A DNA stretch of 64,000 nucleotides, taken from Sphingobacterium lactis. GTDB taxonomy: Bacteria; Bacteroidota; Bacteroidia; Sphingobacteriales; Sphingobacteriaceae. A program made the translations under genes and the position numbers. The notes beneath the pieces are model-generated. The model was not told the origin of the DNA. It was given only the letters and a program-made list of their open reading frames with translations, and ran no database searches. Positions 16,568 through 25,848 of the stretch are shown piece after piece. The stretch is taken from positions 2,914,001-2,978,000 of the forward strand of contig NZ_CP049246.1 in the NCBI RefSeq assembly GCF_011046555.1, read 5' to 3'. Numbering within the stretch: the first letter of the stretch is position 1; every line of letters starts with the position of its first letter.

Positions 16568-18282
16568 GCTTCGGAGACCTTCGGTATTGGCAGCTTGAAG
16601 AAAAAGGTGGATCCCAAACCTGATTCGCTGTCCACACCGATTATTCCATTTTGATTATTGATAAAATCCTTTGAAATAGACAAGCCTAAACCTGTCCCTG
16701 TACGCATACTGCCAGGGATCTGGAAGTACCGGTCGAAAACGCGGTCCTTGTAGGAAGCATCGATGCCTTTTCCAAAATCCTGAACAGCAAAAACCAACAT
16801 ATCGTTCTCCTTTTTCAATGAAACCTTAATTTCACTATGCTCGGTGGAATAGCGGATGGCATTTGACAAAAAATTTGTCATCACCCATGCGGTCTTCTCC
16901 TCATCCACGAACACTTGGGGTAAATTTTCTTCTACAACGACCCGCACCTGGATATGCTTCTGCTCCGCTTGCATGCGCGTGGTTTTCACCGCATAGTCAA
17001 TAATTGGCCAAGGATTGGAAAGCTTCGCGAACAGCATGATATTACCCGTTTCCACTTGCGACATATTCAGCAATTCGCTGGTTATTTTCAATAACCTGAC
17101 ACTATCCTCTTCTATGCCTTGCAGAATATGCTGTTGGTCGGGGTTTAATTCCCCCATCCGTGGATGCTTCAGCAATTCCGCACTCAATTGGATGGATGCA
17201 ATGGGCGTTTTCAGCTCATGGGATACTGTCGCTATGAAATTGGTTTTTGCAACATCCAATTCCTTAAACGTGGTGATATTCTTCAATACAATCAGTTCAC
17301 CGATCTGTTGCTTAGTTTGTTCACCCGTAGGTATGATGTCCATCGGGATCACTTCCCGTTCATAATATTGCTCTTTCTGATCCCCATATATTTTGAAGTT
17401 GGCATCTGCATTCGGATTGGTAACCTGGTTAAGGAGTTCATTTTTGTTATATAGGGTTGCTGTGGCTTTTTCTGCAATATCTATCCGCTGCATCCCCGCA
17501 ACCTGAAGTGCTTCATCGTTGATAAAAACTATCCGACGTTGCTGATCCAACCCAATAACAGGGTCGTGCATACTGTTGATGAGCGTCTCAATACGCTTCT
17601 TTTCTTCCAGAATTTGATCCAACTTGCTGTTGGCATACTCCTGTAGCCGCTCGGCCATGCTATTGAAAGAGCTTGCTAATTCGGCAAATTCACTCTGCCC
17701 CTCAATGTGGACGCGTTGACTGTAATTCTGCTGCGCGATTTCCTTGATACTGGCCGTCAACTTTCGAATGGGATCCGCGATATGGTTTGGTAGATTGACA
17801 AAAAGCACAAAACCAATCAAAAAACACAATGCACCCACCACCGAAATCAATATAAAAGCATTGGAAGCCATTTCTTTCGCATGATCGCTCTTTGCGACTA
17901 TCGCATTCATATTGACGGTCATCAATTCGATTAAGTCTGTTCGGAATTCCTGCGCAAGCTGATTATCCTGGGGTGAGGAAGATAAATCTAAGAGCCTTTT
18001 GGCCAACCGATCCGTAATCTCACGTTCACCGCCCTCAGTTACATTGGCCTCTTGCCGTTTCATGTTCTGTTGCAGCTCTGCAAGCGCTTGTGGCCCAAAA
18101 GCTAGCTTATCGGAAGCCCGTAACATATTGCGCGCATATTCCACGGAATTGTAATTTGCGGAAAGCACGTTCTCGGTATCCTTCTTCATCGAATTGACAT
18201 ACAATGTGCTTACAGCACCCAAAATCAGGATCATTAGAAACAACAATCCGATACCGATATAAAGTTTAGTCTTAATTTTCAT
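16564..18282 (-). CDS. Kdp-operon sensor histidine kinase (HAMP-PAS-HisKA-HATPase)
   Basis: A 572-residue sensor kinase. Membrane helix 1 is about 7-29, a periplasmic sensor about 30-140, helix 2 about 142-163, HAMP about 165-217, and PAS about 230-340. HisKA has phospho-acceptor His355 in VSHELKTP. The ATPase domain has an N-box near residue 467 (FLSNAIRYS) and G-boxes DFGKGI and GTGLGL. Its ATG overlaps the stop of the truncated kdpD by four bases (ATGA), implying coupled translation. It has no KdpD-type DUF4118 four-helix region, so signal sensing differs from enterobacterial KdpD. Its likely partner is the sigma-54-type regulator at 25849-27195. That pairing is inferred from neighbourhood. 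Confidence 0.88.
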   Translation of the reverse strand: MKIKTKLYIGIGLLFLMILILGAVSTLYVNSMKKDTENVLSANYNSVEYARNMLRASDKLAFGPQALAELQQNMKRQEANVTEGGEREITDRLAKRLLDLSSSPQDNQLAQEFRTDLIELMTVNMNAIVAKSDHAKEMASNAFILISVVGALCFLIGFVLFVNLPNHIADPIRKLTASIKEIAQQNYSQRVHIEGQSEFAELASSFNSMAERLQEYANSKLDQILEEKKRIETLINSMHDPVIGLDQQRRIVFINDEALQVAGMQRIDIAEKATATLYNKNELLNQVTNPNADANFKIYGDQKEQYYEREVIPMDIIPTGEQTKQQIGELIVLKNITTFKELDVAKTNFIATVSHELKTPIASIQLSAELLKHPRMGELNPDQQHILQGIEEDSVRLLKITSELLNMSQVETGNIMLFAKLSNPWPIIDYAVKTTRMQAEQKHIQVRVVVEENLPQVFVDEEKTAWVMTNFLSNAIRYSTEHSEIKVSLKKENDMLVFAVQDFGKGIDASYKDRVFDRYFQIPGSMRTGTGLGLSISKDFINNQNGIIGVDSESGLGSTFFFKLPIPKVSEA

Positions 18283-19403
18283 GACAATATGATTAAATCC
18301 ACCTGCACTTTTTCCAATCTATGAAGCAACCTCTTGAAATTACCCATTACCCATAACACCCTAAACCATGGCCATTTAGGCCGACCCACACATAACGTTG
18401 TTACACCCATTCGGATAACCTGGTCAACGATATGATCGGAAACACGCCGACCTTTGACTTGAACTACCTGACCACCCAATTCCGTGGCCAATTTAAAATT
18501 ATTAATTAAATAACGTTGTTTATCCAAAGGGATTTTATCACTCGCCTCTTTAGGTGTCTGCACATACAGCACAAACCATGACGCTTGATAATAACTGGCC
18601 AGTCGGGCAGTCTTTCGGATTAGGTTCTTCGCTTTTTTCTCATCTGTTCCGATACAAACCATAAACCGTTCCCGCTTTCGTTTAGGGCCATTCCCCCTAC
18701 GCTGTTCATGTTTCATGATCGCATGGACGGCAACCTCTTTCAGTGCCAATTCCCTTAGCAACAGCAATTGATCCGCCTGGAAAAAATTACGCAAGGCTAT
18801 TTCGATCTTTTCCTCACGATAGATTTTTCCTTCTTTCAAGCGATCCAGCAAATCCGCCACTGCAATATCAACAAATACCACTTCATCCGCCGCCTGAAGA
18901 ATCCGATCGGGGATCCGTTCGCGAACAACTGCAGATAGCATGTCGCCTATTTCTGCCTGCAAGCCCTCCAAATGTTGAATATTGACCGCTGAAATGACCG
19001 TAATGCCGGCGTCGAGCAATTCCATTACATCCTGATAACGCTTTTGGTTTTTGCTACCCGGAATATTGGTATGTGCCAATTCATCCACAATGACAACCTC
19101 TGGATGATTTTTCAGGATCAAATCGACATCCAATTCTTCCAAACCATTGCCTTTATAAAACATATGCTTTCGCGGTAGAATGGGCAAACCTTGCACCAAA
19201 GCCGCAGTATCTTCACGACCGTGTGTTTCCACATAACCAATCTGCACATTGATCCCGTTCCGTAATAGGTTGTGTGCCTCCTGAAGCATGCGATAAGTCT
19301 TGCCCACGCCTGCACACATGCCTAGGTAAATTTTGAATTTCCCACGCCTGGACTGCTTGATGAGTTCCAGAAAATGTTCCGCCGATTTACGTTGCCCTTC
19401 CAT
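18279..19403 (-). CDS. kdpD: Truncated KdpD: KdpD plus USP domains without a kinase
   Basis: A 374-residue soluble protein equal to the cytoplasmic N-terminal part of KdpD. Residues about 20-230 form the KdpD domain with Walker A GMCAGVGKT (28-36) and the Walker-B-like VVIVDELAHTN. Residues about 250-374 form a UspA-like domain (FMVCIGTDEKK). The family's DUF4118 helices, GAF and kinase modules are absent from this gene. The kinase is encoded by the next gene, overlapping by four bases. This matches the split architecture seen in several Bacteroidota kdp loci and in short cyanobacterial KdpD proteins. It probably modulates the downstream kinase or transporter in response to ionic conditions, which is an inference. 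Confidence 0.9.
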   Translation of the reverse strand: MEGQRKSAEHFLELIKQSRRGKFKIYLGMCAGVGKTYRMLQEAHNLLRNGINVQIGYVETHGREDTAALVQGLPILPRKHMFYKGNGLEELDVDLILKNHPEVVIVDELAHTNIPGSKNQKRYQDVMELLDAGITVISAVNIQHLEGLQAEIGDMLSAVVRERIPDRILQAADEVVFVDIAVADLLDRLKEGKIYREEKIEIALRNFFQADQLLLLRELALKEVAVHAIMKHEQRRGNGPKRKRERFMVCIGTDEKKAKNLIRKTARLASYYQASWFVLYVQTPKEASDKIPLDKQRYLINNFKLATELGGQVVQVKGRRVSDHIVDQVIRMGVTTLCVGRPKWPWFRVLWVMGNFKRLLHRLEKVQVDLIILS

Positions 19404-19412
19404 ATAAATATC

Positions 19413-20492
19413 CTAAAATCGCCACGCCATTGCCGTGGTGATGTGATTGGCTGTCTTTCTTAGATCTTGCCTTTTGTAGGGAAAACCGGCCTTATCTGCT
19501 TCAAGATGCCTATACTCCGTGCGCCAACATAATCCCTCATAGATGGTTACATCCAAACCCAGAGATGCCCCCCACAGCGCACTGCCACTACCAAATGTTG
19601 ATCCAAAGACCACAGCATCGCGATCCTTGAAATATTCGCCCCGACCATGGATACGCAAGCCTGGCGTTATGGCATATGAACCTTGTACACCTGCATTCCA
19701 CCAATACAATTTTTCTTTGGTCATGCTCTGTTCCTGTAATCCTATATCCCAATTCGCCAAGAGACTCCATTTTTCCCCAATGCGCCCCTGCACATATAGA
19801 TTATGGAAAATCCGCAAACTATCGATCCCTTCTTTCCCTACATACGAACTGCTATTGATCAGGATGTTGGTGCTTGGCTTGTATTGTACTTGATGTCCAA
19901 AGGAAAGCCCACGTTGCGATTCCGACATGGCAATCCGCTGCCAACCATTCAGCGCCAAAACGGAGAAATACCATTCTTTATTTTTGGTTTCATAGGAAAG
20001 CCGCGCACCAGTTTCAAAATAGGGTGAATTTTCGGCAGAAAGGCTGCGGGATAAACTTACGTTATCCAAACCGATCGCACTTTCAGCACCAATATGTGAA
20101 GGCAACACACCAGCATCCAACCACAACGCATGGTCCTTGCTCAGTTTAAATCCAAGGTTAGCTTCGTAGACATTTTTCCAAATGCCATCCTCTCCAGCAT
20201 AATTTGCTTGCATATAGGTTCCTAAGCCAATAGCGATATGACTGCGGATATGGGTGGATTGATAGCTGGCCTTCAGCAACGCTAAATTCACAGCGATCTC
20301 ATTACTGCGGTGATGACTATTGAGTATACCCACTTTCTTATGATCTACAGGTTGATTGAAATCCTGGGAATAATACGTTTCAATATAACCACCTATAGCA
20401 AAGTTTTTGGCGGTACTGTTCTGATGTTCTTGTGCATTGGCCATCAGGATTCCAATGCTTAATAACGGAATAAATATCCCTTTAATTGACAT
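19413..20492 (-). CDS. Outer-membrane porin within the kdp operon
   Basis: A 359-residue protein with a signal peptide (about 1-20, ending ANAQ). The remaining residues show amphipathic beta-strands of a large barrel (GGYIETYYSQDF, RSNEIAVNLALLKASYQS, FETGARLSYET, GVQGSYAITPGLRIHGRGEYFKD) and end in the C-terminal aromatic signature AMAWRF. It resembles the putative beta-barrel porin-2 (OmpL-like) group. Its ATG overlaps the end of kdpC by 11 bases and kdpD follows after 9 bases, so it is firmly inside the operon. A role in letting K+ or counter-ions cross the outer membrane is an inference from context. Confidence 0.8.
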   Translation of the reverse strand: MSIKGIFIPLLSIGILMANAQEHQNSTAKNFAIGGYIETYYSQDFNQPVDHKKVGILNSHHRSNEIAVNLALLKASYQSTHIRSHIAIGLGTYMQANYAGEDGIWKNVYEANLGFKLSKDHALWLDAGVLPSHIGAESAIGLDNVSLSRSLSAENSPYFETGARLSYETKNKEWYFSVLALNGWQRIAMSESQRGLSFGHQVQYKPSTNILINSSSYVGKEGIDSLRIFHNLYVQGRIGEKWSLLANWDIGLQEQSMTKEKLYWWNAGVQGSYAITPGLRIHGRGEYFKDRDAVVFGSTFGSGSALWGASLGLDVTIYEGLCWRTEYRHLEADKAGFPYKRQDLRKTANHITTAMAWRF

Positions 20493-21069
20493 CTGCTTTA
20501 CTCCTTTCTGCGGACAGCTTATCCAGCGCTAGATTGAGCATCAGCACATTGACCTTTTCAGGTCCAAAAATTCCCAACAATGGCTTTTCAATATGAGACG
20601 TAACCAATTCCTGGACCTTTTCAGCTTCCAAAGCCCGAACTTTGGCAATACGTGCAACTTGCACACGAGCACCTTGTACTGTTAAATCTGGATCCAAACC
20701 ACTGCCACTAGCAGTCACCAGCTCAACCGGCAATTCCGCCCTGGAGACCGTTGGATTTGCTTGCTGAAATGTCTGAATACGCTGCTGAACCGTTTGAAGG
20801 TATTCCCGATTGGAGCCCGCTAAGTTACTTCCCCCGGAACCGGCAGCATTATAATCTACAGCTGAAGGCCTTGATTGAAAGTAGCCTTCTTCCGTAAACG
20901 ATTGACCGATATTTTTGTAAAATACGCGGCCATTGCTTTCGATAAGTAAACCTTTGCCTTGATTTGGACTCCATTGGGCAATTGCCCAAACAGCAAATGG
21001 ATATAAAATAGCACACACCACAAAACTGAAAAATGTAAGTTTTAGGGCAGGTAAAAGATTTGTTTTCAT
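20482..21069 (-). CDS. kdpC: Potassium-transporting ATPase subunit C
   Basis: A 195-residue KdpC. One N-terminal membrane helix (about 8-32) is followed by a periplasmic domain. Diagnostic stretches are FQSRPSAVDYNAAGSGGSNLAGSN split across residues 64-90, VTASGSGLDPDL, and a C-terminal VNVLMLNLALD. KdpC stabilises the KdpFABC complex in the inner membrane. It starts 7 bases after kdpB. Confidence 0.97.
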   Translation of the reverse strand: MKTNLLPALKLTFFSFVVCAILYPFAVWAIAQWSPNQGKGLLIESNGRVFYKNIGQSFTEEGYFQSRPSAVDYNAAGSGGSNLAGSNREYLQTVQQRIQTFQQANPTVSRAELPVELVTASGSGLDPDLTVQGARVQVARIAKVRALEAEKVQELVTSHIEKPLLGIFGPEKVNVLMLNLALDKLSAERSKADVN

Positions 21070-21076
21070 GATTGCA

Positions 21077-23086
21077 TTAAATAAATAGAGATACGACTAA
21101 ATCAATGAGTTTGATCCCGATAAAAGGCACGATAAGTCCACCAAAACCATAAATGAAGATATTTCTTCGCAAAAGAGCGGATGCTCCGATCGGTTTATAG
21201 GCCACACCGCGTAAAGCCAAAGGAATCAACATCGGGATCAATACAGCATTGAAAATAACAGCAGAAAGTATGGCCGATTGCGGACTACCCAACTGCATAA
21301 TATTCAAGGGCGCTAATGAAGGAATCACCAACATAAAGAGAGCTGGAATAATGGCAAAATATTTTGCCACATCATTTGCAATGCTGAAGGTTGTCAAAGT
21401 TCCTCGGGTCATCAGCAATTGTTTTCCGATTTCTACCACCTCGATCAGCTTGGTAGGGTCATTATCCAGATCAACCATATTTCCAGCTTCCTTCGCAGCT
21501 TGAGTACCAGAATTCATCGCTACTCCTACATCAGCCTGCGCCAAGGCGGGGGCATCATTCGTCCCATCACCCATCATAGCGACCAATTTACCATATTGTT
21601 GTTCCTTCCGGATATAGTTCATCTTGTCCTCCGGTTTAGCTTCTGCGATAAAGTCATCAACGCCGGCTTTCTTGGCAATATATCCTGCGGTCAGGGGGTT
21701 ATCCCCCGTTACCATCACAGTCTTTATACCCATCTTCCGCAAGCGGGCAAATCGTTCATGGATGCCTGGTTTAACGATATCCTGCAACTCCACGACGCCC
21801 AAAGCCTTTTCGTTTTCAGAAACAACCAGTGGTGTTCCTCCATTGCCCGAAATATCCGCAACAATTTGCTCCACTTCAACGGGAAAGGTATGGCCTGCAG
21901 ACTCAACAAGTTTCCGTATGGCATCTGTAGCTCCTTTCCGGATACGGTCATTTCCAATATCGATTCCCGAACACCTAGTCTCTGCCGTAAACTTAATGCT
22001 ACGGATGCCTTCTTGGTGAAAATTCGCCATGTCCAATCCCGCCAGGTCTATAATGGATTTCCCTTCAGGGGTTTCATCCTGCATGGAGCTGAGTGCTGCC
22101 GCACGAATAAGATGTGCAGCTTCTACATCCGCTGCAGGATGGAATTGTGTAGCTCGTCGATTCCCGATCGTTATGGTACCGGTTTTATCCAACAGCAGCA
22201 CATCGACATCACCAGCGGTTTCTACCGCACGGCCAGACTTTGTCAATACATTCGCACGCAGGGCACGATCCATGCCTGCAATACCAATTGCGGATAGCAA
22301 CCCGCCAATGGTCGTCGGTATTAGGCAGACGAAAAGTGCGATAAATGCGGCAATGCTGATCTGTACCTGTGCATATTCTGCAAATGGCTTAAGCGTCACG
22401 GTCACCAGGATAAAGACCAAGGAAAAGCCCGCCAGTAAGATGGTCAGTGCAATTTCATTGGGGGTCTTTTGGCGCTTTGCGCCTTCCACCAACGCGATCA
22501 TCTTATCCAGAAAACTCTCACCAGCACTCGCAGTGACCAGGACCTCAATTTCATCAGATAATACTTTGGTGCCTCCGGTAACAGAACTGCGGTCTCCCCC
22601 AGCCTCCCGAATAACGGGGGCTGATTCACCAGTAATCGCACTCTCATCAATAGTGGCCAGACCGCGGATGATCTCACCATCCGTAGGGATGATTTCTCCT
22701 GCCGAGCAGATGAACACATCATCTTTCTTCAGTTCGGAGGAAGAAATCAATTGCCCATTCTGCAATCGTGCTGGGGTCTCTTCCCGCGTTCTGCGCAAGC
22801 TGTCGGCCTGCGCTTTACCACGAGCTTCAGCAAGTGACTCGGCAAAATTGGCAAACAACAGTGTCGCCAGAAGTACCAAGAAAACTATAAAATTATAGGT
22901 AAATGAACCCTGAGAATGGTCACCGAACAGCACGGCAACACAAACAATGGCCATAATCACTGTACATACCTCGACCAAAAACATCACGGGATTACGTACC
23001 ATATCTCGCGGATTCAATTTTATGAAAGCCTGTTTCAACGATACAGTCAATAAGGCGGGATCAAAAAATGTATTGGATGATTTCAT
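21077..23086 (-). CDS. kdpB: Potassium-transporting P-type ATPase subunit B
   Basis: A 669-residue P-type ATPase. The phosphorylated Asp300 lies in DKTGT (300-304), the actuator motif TGES is at 152-155, and [10 protein letters not shown] and [12 protein letters not shown] are the P- and hinge-domain motifs. Length matches KdpB of other bacteria. It hydrolyses ATP to drive K+ uptake through the KdpA channel-like subunit. It lies between kdpA (11-base gap) and kdpC (7-base gap). Confidence 0.98.
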   Translation of the reverse strand: MKSSNTFFDPALLTVSLKQAFIKLNPRDMVRNPVMFLVEVCTVIMAIVCVAVLFGDHSQGSFTYNFIVFLVLLATLLFANFAESLAEARGKAQADSLRRTREETPARLQNGQLISSSELKKDDVFICSAGEIIPTDGEIIRGLATIDESAITGESAPVIREAGGDRSSVTGGTKVLSDEIEVLVTASAGESFLDKMIALVEGAKRQKTPNEIALTILLAGFSLVFILVTVTLKPFAEYAQVQISIAAFIALFVCLIPTTIGGLLSAIGIAGMDRALRANVLTKSGRAVETAGDVDVLLLDKTGTITIGNRRATQFHPAADVEAAHLIRAAALSSMQDETPEGKSIIDLAGLDMANFHQEGIRSIKFTAETRCSGIDIGNDRIRKGATDAIRKLVESAGHTFPVEVEQIVADISGNGGTPLVVSENEKALGVVELQDIVKPGIHERFARLRKMGIKTVMVTGDNPLTAGYIAKKAGVDDFIAEAKPEDKMNYIRKEQQYGKLVAMMGDGTNDAPALAQADVGVAMNSGTQAAKEAGNMVDLDNDPTKLIEVVEIGKQLLMTRGTLTTFSIANDVAKYFAIIPALFMLVIPSLAPLNIMQLGSPQSAILSAVIFNAVLIPMLIPLALRGVAYKPIGASALLRRNIFIYGFGGLIVPFIGIKLIDLVVSLFI

Positions 23087-23097
23087 GTCTTTTTAAA

Positions 23098-24798
23098 TTA
23101 TTGAATGGAAAAATATTCTGCGATTGGACCTAAGGTCAGCGCAGGGAAAAATGCAAGAGCAGCGACAATGGCAATGACCGCGAATACCATAAAGCCGAAG
23201 CTGCCGGTATCCGTGGGTAGTGTTCCGGCACTTTCCGGCACATAGCGTTTTTCCGCCAATAGCCCAGCAATGGCAATAGGGCCGATGATCGGTAAGAAAC
23301 GACCGAGCAATAGGACAATACCCGTACTGATGTTCCACCATGGCGTATTGTCCCCCAAACCTTCAAAGCCGCTACCGTTATTTGCTGCCGCGGAGGTAAA
23401 CTCATACAGCATTTCAGAGAAACCATGAAATCCTGGGTCATTTGCCGTCTGCGCACCGATATTCGGAAATGCTGCAGCCATCGCTGTACCGGTAAGAATT
23501 AAAAATGGATGCAATAAGGCGATCAACATCGCAATCTTCATCTCACGTGCCTCAACCTTCTTCCCCAAAAATTCAGGGGTCCGGCCAACCATCAATCCCG
23601 AAATAAATACTGCGAGAATGATAAAGATGAAAAAGTTTAACAGCCCCACACCGTTACCTCCATAGAAGGCGTTAATCATCATCGCCAAGAGTTCGTTCAT
23701 ACCGGATAGAGGCATGGAACTGTCGTGCATCGAATTAATGGATCCTGTTGAAATCACGGTAGTCACAATGGACCAAAATCCCGACGCAGCCGCACCGATC
23801 CGCACTTCCTTTCCCTCCATTGCTCCCGAAGTTTGATCGATGCCCATGGAAGCAAGTGCAGGACTCCCCTGACTTTCCATCACCACATTTGGAATGGCCA
23901 AGCATAAAAAGCCGAAGGTCATCACACCGAAAATCATAAGACTCAATTTTCGCCTCTTGATATAGTAACCGAAGGCAAAGACCATCGCAACGGGAATCAC
24001 AAATTGGGCAATCATTTCCACCATATTGGTCAGATAGGTTGGGTTCTCCAATGGGTGGTTGGAATTGGCACCGAAAAAGCCACCCCCATTGGTCCCTACA
24101 TGTTTTATCGCAACAAATGCAGCAACAGGACCTCTCGATACGGCAACCGTATCCCCCTGTAAATTGATAATTTGATCCTTTCCTTCGTACGTCATGGGCA
24201 CACCTTGAAACAATAGGATAAGTGCGACCAAGAATGAAATAGGCAAGAGAATACGTGTGCAGGATTTTAAAAACAGCACATAAAAATTCCCCAATGCATG
24301 GCTATTTTTGTCCTTGAAGGCATTGAATAGCACAATGGCTGCGGCAATCCCCACCCCTGCACTCACAAATTGCAGGAACATCAATACCGTCTGGCCCAGG
24401 TAACTGACACCAGTTTCGCCCGAATAATGTTGTAGATTACAATTCACCACAAAAGATATGGCAGTGTTGAAAGCAAGATCGGCTGACATCCCCGGATTCC
24501 CATCCGGGTTCAATGGTAGATTTCCCTGGAACATCAACACCAACATGACAAGAATAAACCACAACATGTTGATGGTGAGAAGCGCATACAAGTGTTCTTT
24601 CCAAGTCATCTCCTTGCTGCCGTCTATTCCCGAAAAACGTAGTATTGTTTTCTCCACGGGATCAAAAATGCGGTTCAGTACATTTCCCGACTGATTCGAA
24701 AAGGCTAAGGCAATATATTTTCCCAAAGGAATGGCGCAGAGCATGGTGATTAAAAACATTCCCAGCACACCCCAAAGTTCAGTGTGTATAAAATTCAT
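23098..24798 (-). CDS. kdpA: Potassium-transporting ATPase subunit A
   Basis: A 566-residue, ten-helix K+-binding and translocating subunit. The selectivity-filter loops have the expected glycine-rich sequences, for example SFVVNCNLQHYSGE, GTNGGGFFGANS, LAMMINAFYGGNGVG and AAANNGSGFEG. It acts in the inner membrane with KdpB, KdpC and KdpF as a high-affinity K+ pump. kdpF ends 10 bases before its ATG. Confidence 0.98.
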   Translation of the reverse strand: MNFIHTELWGVLGMFLITMLCAIPLGKYIALAFSNQSGNVLNRIFDPVEKTILRFSGIDGSKEMTWKEHLYALLTINMLWFILVMLVLMFQGNLPLNPDGNPGMSADLAFNTAISFVVNCNLQHYSGETGVSYLGQTVLMFLQFVSAGVGIAAAIVLFNAFKDKNSHALGNFYVLFLKSCTRILLPISFLVALILLFQGVPMTYEGKDQIINLQGDTVAVSRGPVAAFVAIKHVGTNGGGFFGANSNHPLENPTYLTNMVEMIAQFVIPVAMVFAFGYYIKRRKLSLMIFGVMTFGFLCLAIPNVVMESQGSPALASMGIDQTSGAMEGKEVRIGAAASGFWSIVTTVISTGSINSMHDSSMPLSGMNELLAMMINAFYGGNGVGLLNFFIFIILAVFISGLMVGRTPEFLGKKVEAREMKIAMLIALLHPFLILTGTAMAAAFPNIGAQTANDPGFHGFSEMLYEFTSAAANNGSGFEGLGDNTPWWNISTGIVLLLGRFLPIIGPIAIAGLLAEKRYVPESAGTLPTDTGSFGFMVFAVIAIVAALAFFPALTLGPIAEYFSIQ

Positions 24799-24808
24799 GG
24801 TTATCGAA

Positions 24809-24886
24809 TTAAAATTTTTCCGGATAAATCAGCACGTACAGTGTATAGACGAATACTGCGAGCGCTACGATAAATAAGGCGATCAT
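24809..24886 (-). CDS. kdpF: KdpF, 25-residue subunit
   Basis: A 25-codon gene found by hand on the minus strand, ATG 24886 to TAA 24809. It encodes one membrane helix, starts MIALFIVALAVFVY and ends IYPEKF. A single helix followed by a P-E-K/R-F ending just before kdpA is diagnostic of KdpF, which stabilises the KdpABC complex. It lies 4 bases after the previous gene. Easily missed because it is so short. Confidence 0.92.
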   Translation of the reverse strand: MIALFIVALAVFVYTLYVLIYPEKF

Positions 24887-24890
24887 ATCA

Positions 24891-25226
24891 TTAATTTTCT
24901 AAGATTGTTTTCATGTACACCTGGCGCATTTCTTTAGGAAAATAGGCCAAGTGTTTTCTAAGGCTTGCTGGTGATTCGCAACAGGCTAGACGCTCCAGAA
25001 ATTCATTTTCAATAGCATTCCGTACATGGAGCGACCCACCGCCATACAAGATACCGATGATGTTCATGGCCTCTTTGGCCATCTGTTGCTCTTCAACTTC
25101 TCCTTCGAACCGGGTGAGGCAATATTCCGCAACATCCTGTAATACGCTATATTCAGAATCCTGATGGCATTCCAAAATGCAATGTGGAAGCCACGCCTTC
25201 ACTGTTGATAGTATTTTATTTTCCAT
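24891..25226 (-). CDS. Small soluble protein of the kdp operon, copy B
   Basis: A 111-residue soluble, helix-rich protein starting at ATG 25226; the frame is open to 25292, but that would overlap the 28-residue gene. It has five cysteines, including CC near residue 84. Its C-terminal half is clearly related to the other small soluble protein in this operon: both have VR-x-(A/S)-I-x3-F, a C-x0-1-SP, and P-x2-(M/L)-(R/K)-x-(V/I)-Y-x-K. They are therefore paralogs flanking a 28-residue membrane peptide. I do not recognise a characterised family. Position immediately before kdpF suggests a regulatory or assembly role in K+ uptake, which is inference. Confidence 0.75.
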   Translation of the reverse strand: MENKILSTVKAWLPHCILECHQDSEYSVLQDVAEYCLTRFEGEVEEQQMAKEAMNIIGILYGGGSLHVRNAIENEFLERLACCESPASLRKHLAYFPKEMRQVYMKTILEN

Positions 25227-25230
25227 GATC

Positions 25231-25317
25231 TCAGATTTTATCAAAAAAGTCCACTGCTTTATAGAATAGGGCAAAACAGATGATGCCCACAAGAATTAAA
25301 ATTGCTGTCAGTACCAT
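25231..25317 (-). CDS. 28-residue membrane peptide of the kdp operon
   Basis: A short gene found by hand, ATG 25317 to TGA 25231. It encodes an N-terminal hydrophobic helix (VLTAILILVGIICFALFY) and a charged amphipathic tail KAVDFFDKI. It sits 2 bases after the preceding small gene and 4 bases before the following one, so its spacing is like that of the other operon genes. It is distinct from kdpF, which is also present. It resembles KdpF in size and topology, but the end sequence differs (no P-E-K-F). A second small subunit of the transporter, or a regulator, are both possible. Confidence 0.7.
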   Translation of the reverse strand: MVLTAILILVGIICFALFYKAVDFFDKI

Positions 25318-25319
25318 AA

Positions 25320-25691
25320 TTAGTGCAGGTTATGTTTGCAATAAATTTCTTTTAGTCCCAACGGAAGGGCAGCCATAATGCCTTGCCACTGCCGAGGTGA
25401 ACAGTGATGGCCCAAACGCTCAAAAGAATACATAAACAAGTAGTTGATACTTTCCCGAACGAATGTGTCACCTGAAACATAGGCTCCGGACACACTTTTT
25501 AATACCTGCGTGATCGCTCTTTTCTTCTTTTGTTGGCACAGTTCGCGCAGGTAGGTTACAACAACCTGCATGACGGCTGTAGGATTTGCCTGTCCATAAA
25601 AGGTGCGTAATTGCGGGGCCAAATTCCGGATCCGCAAACCCATGTATTGGGCCAAGCCCTGTGATTTAACTTTTTCCATGTTGATATTCAT
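25320..25691 (-). CDS. Small soluble protein of the kdp operon, copy A
   Basis: A 123-residue helix-rich protein and first gene of the kdp operon. ATG 25691 is preceded by a GGTGGGGG stretch that could serve as a ribosome site; ATG 25679 and an upstream ATG at 25742 are alternatives. The C-terminal half (VSGAYVSGDTFVRESI, then CSPRQW and LKEIY) aligns with the other small operon protein, so the two are paralogs. No characterised family is recognised. It begins downstream of the terminator that closes the regulator gene, so the operon promoter should lie in 25692-25795. Confidence 0.72.
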   Translation of the reverse strand: MNINMEKVKSQGLAQYMGLRIRNLAPQLRTFYGQANPTAVMQVVVTYLRELCQQKKKRAITQVLKSVSGAYVSGDTFVRESINYLFMYSFERLGHHCSPRQWQGIMAALPLGLKEIYCKHNLH

Positions 25692-25795
25692 ATTTCCCCC
25701 ACCATGCCAAAGGATGAACCAAAGCTTCAACAAATCATGCAAAACACTGTAAATCAGAAATATGAAATGAAAAATGAAATTTTATCCAATAAAAA

Positions 25796-25816
25796 ACCCT
25801 CTCATTTTGAGAGGGT
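25796..25816 (-). terminator. Terminator between the response regulator and the kdp operon
   Basis: A perfect 9-bp stem (ACCCTCTCA / TGAGAGGGT, loop TTT) with six T following on the minus strand. It lies 33 bases past the regulator's stop and separates it from the kdp operon. Confidence 0.88.
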
Positions 25817-25848
25817 AAATATCATTTCGAAAGGATGTTCTTGGCTAA

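Noticed and set aside
21419..22898. Long frames (292 and 289 codons) on the plus strand opposite kdpB
   Set aside because: They are antisense shadows of the strongly supported kdpB gene, and their sequences lack known patterns.
25692..25742. Possible RpoN (-24/-12) promoter for kdp, from a TTTGG-N-TTTGGCAT pattern near 25700-25725
   Set aside because: The GG-to-GC spacing is 11, not 10, bases and the -12 box is poor. It would also put the start inside the presumed ribosome site. It needs start mapping.
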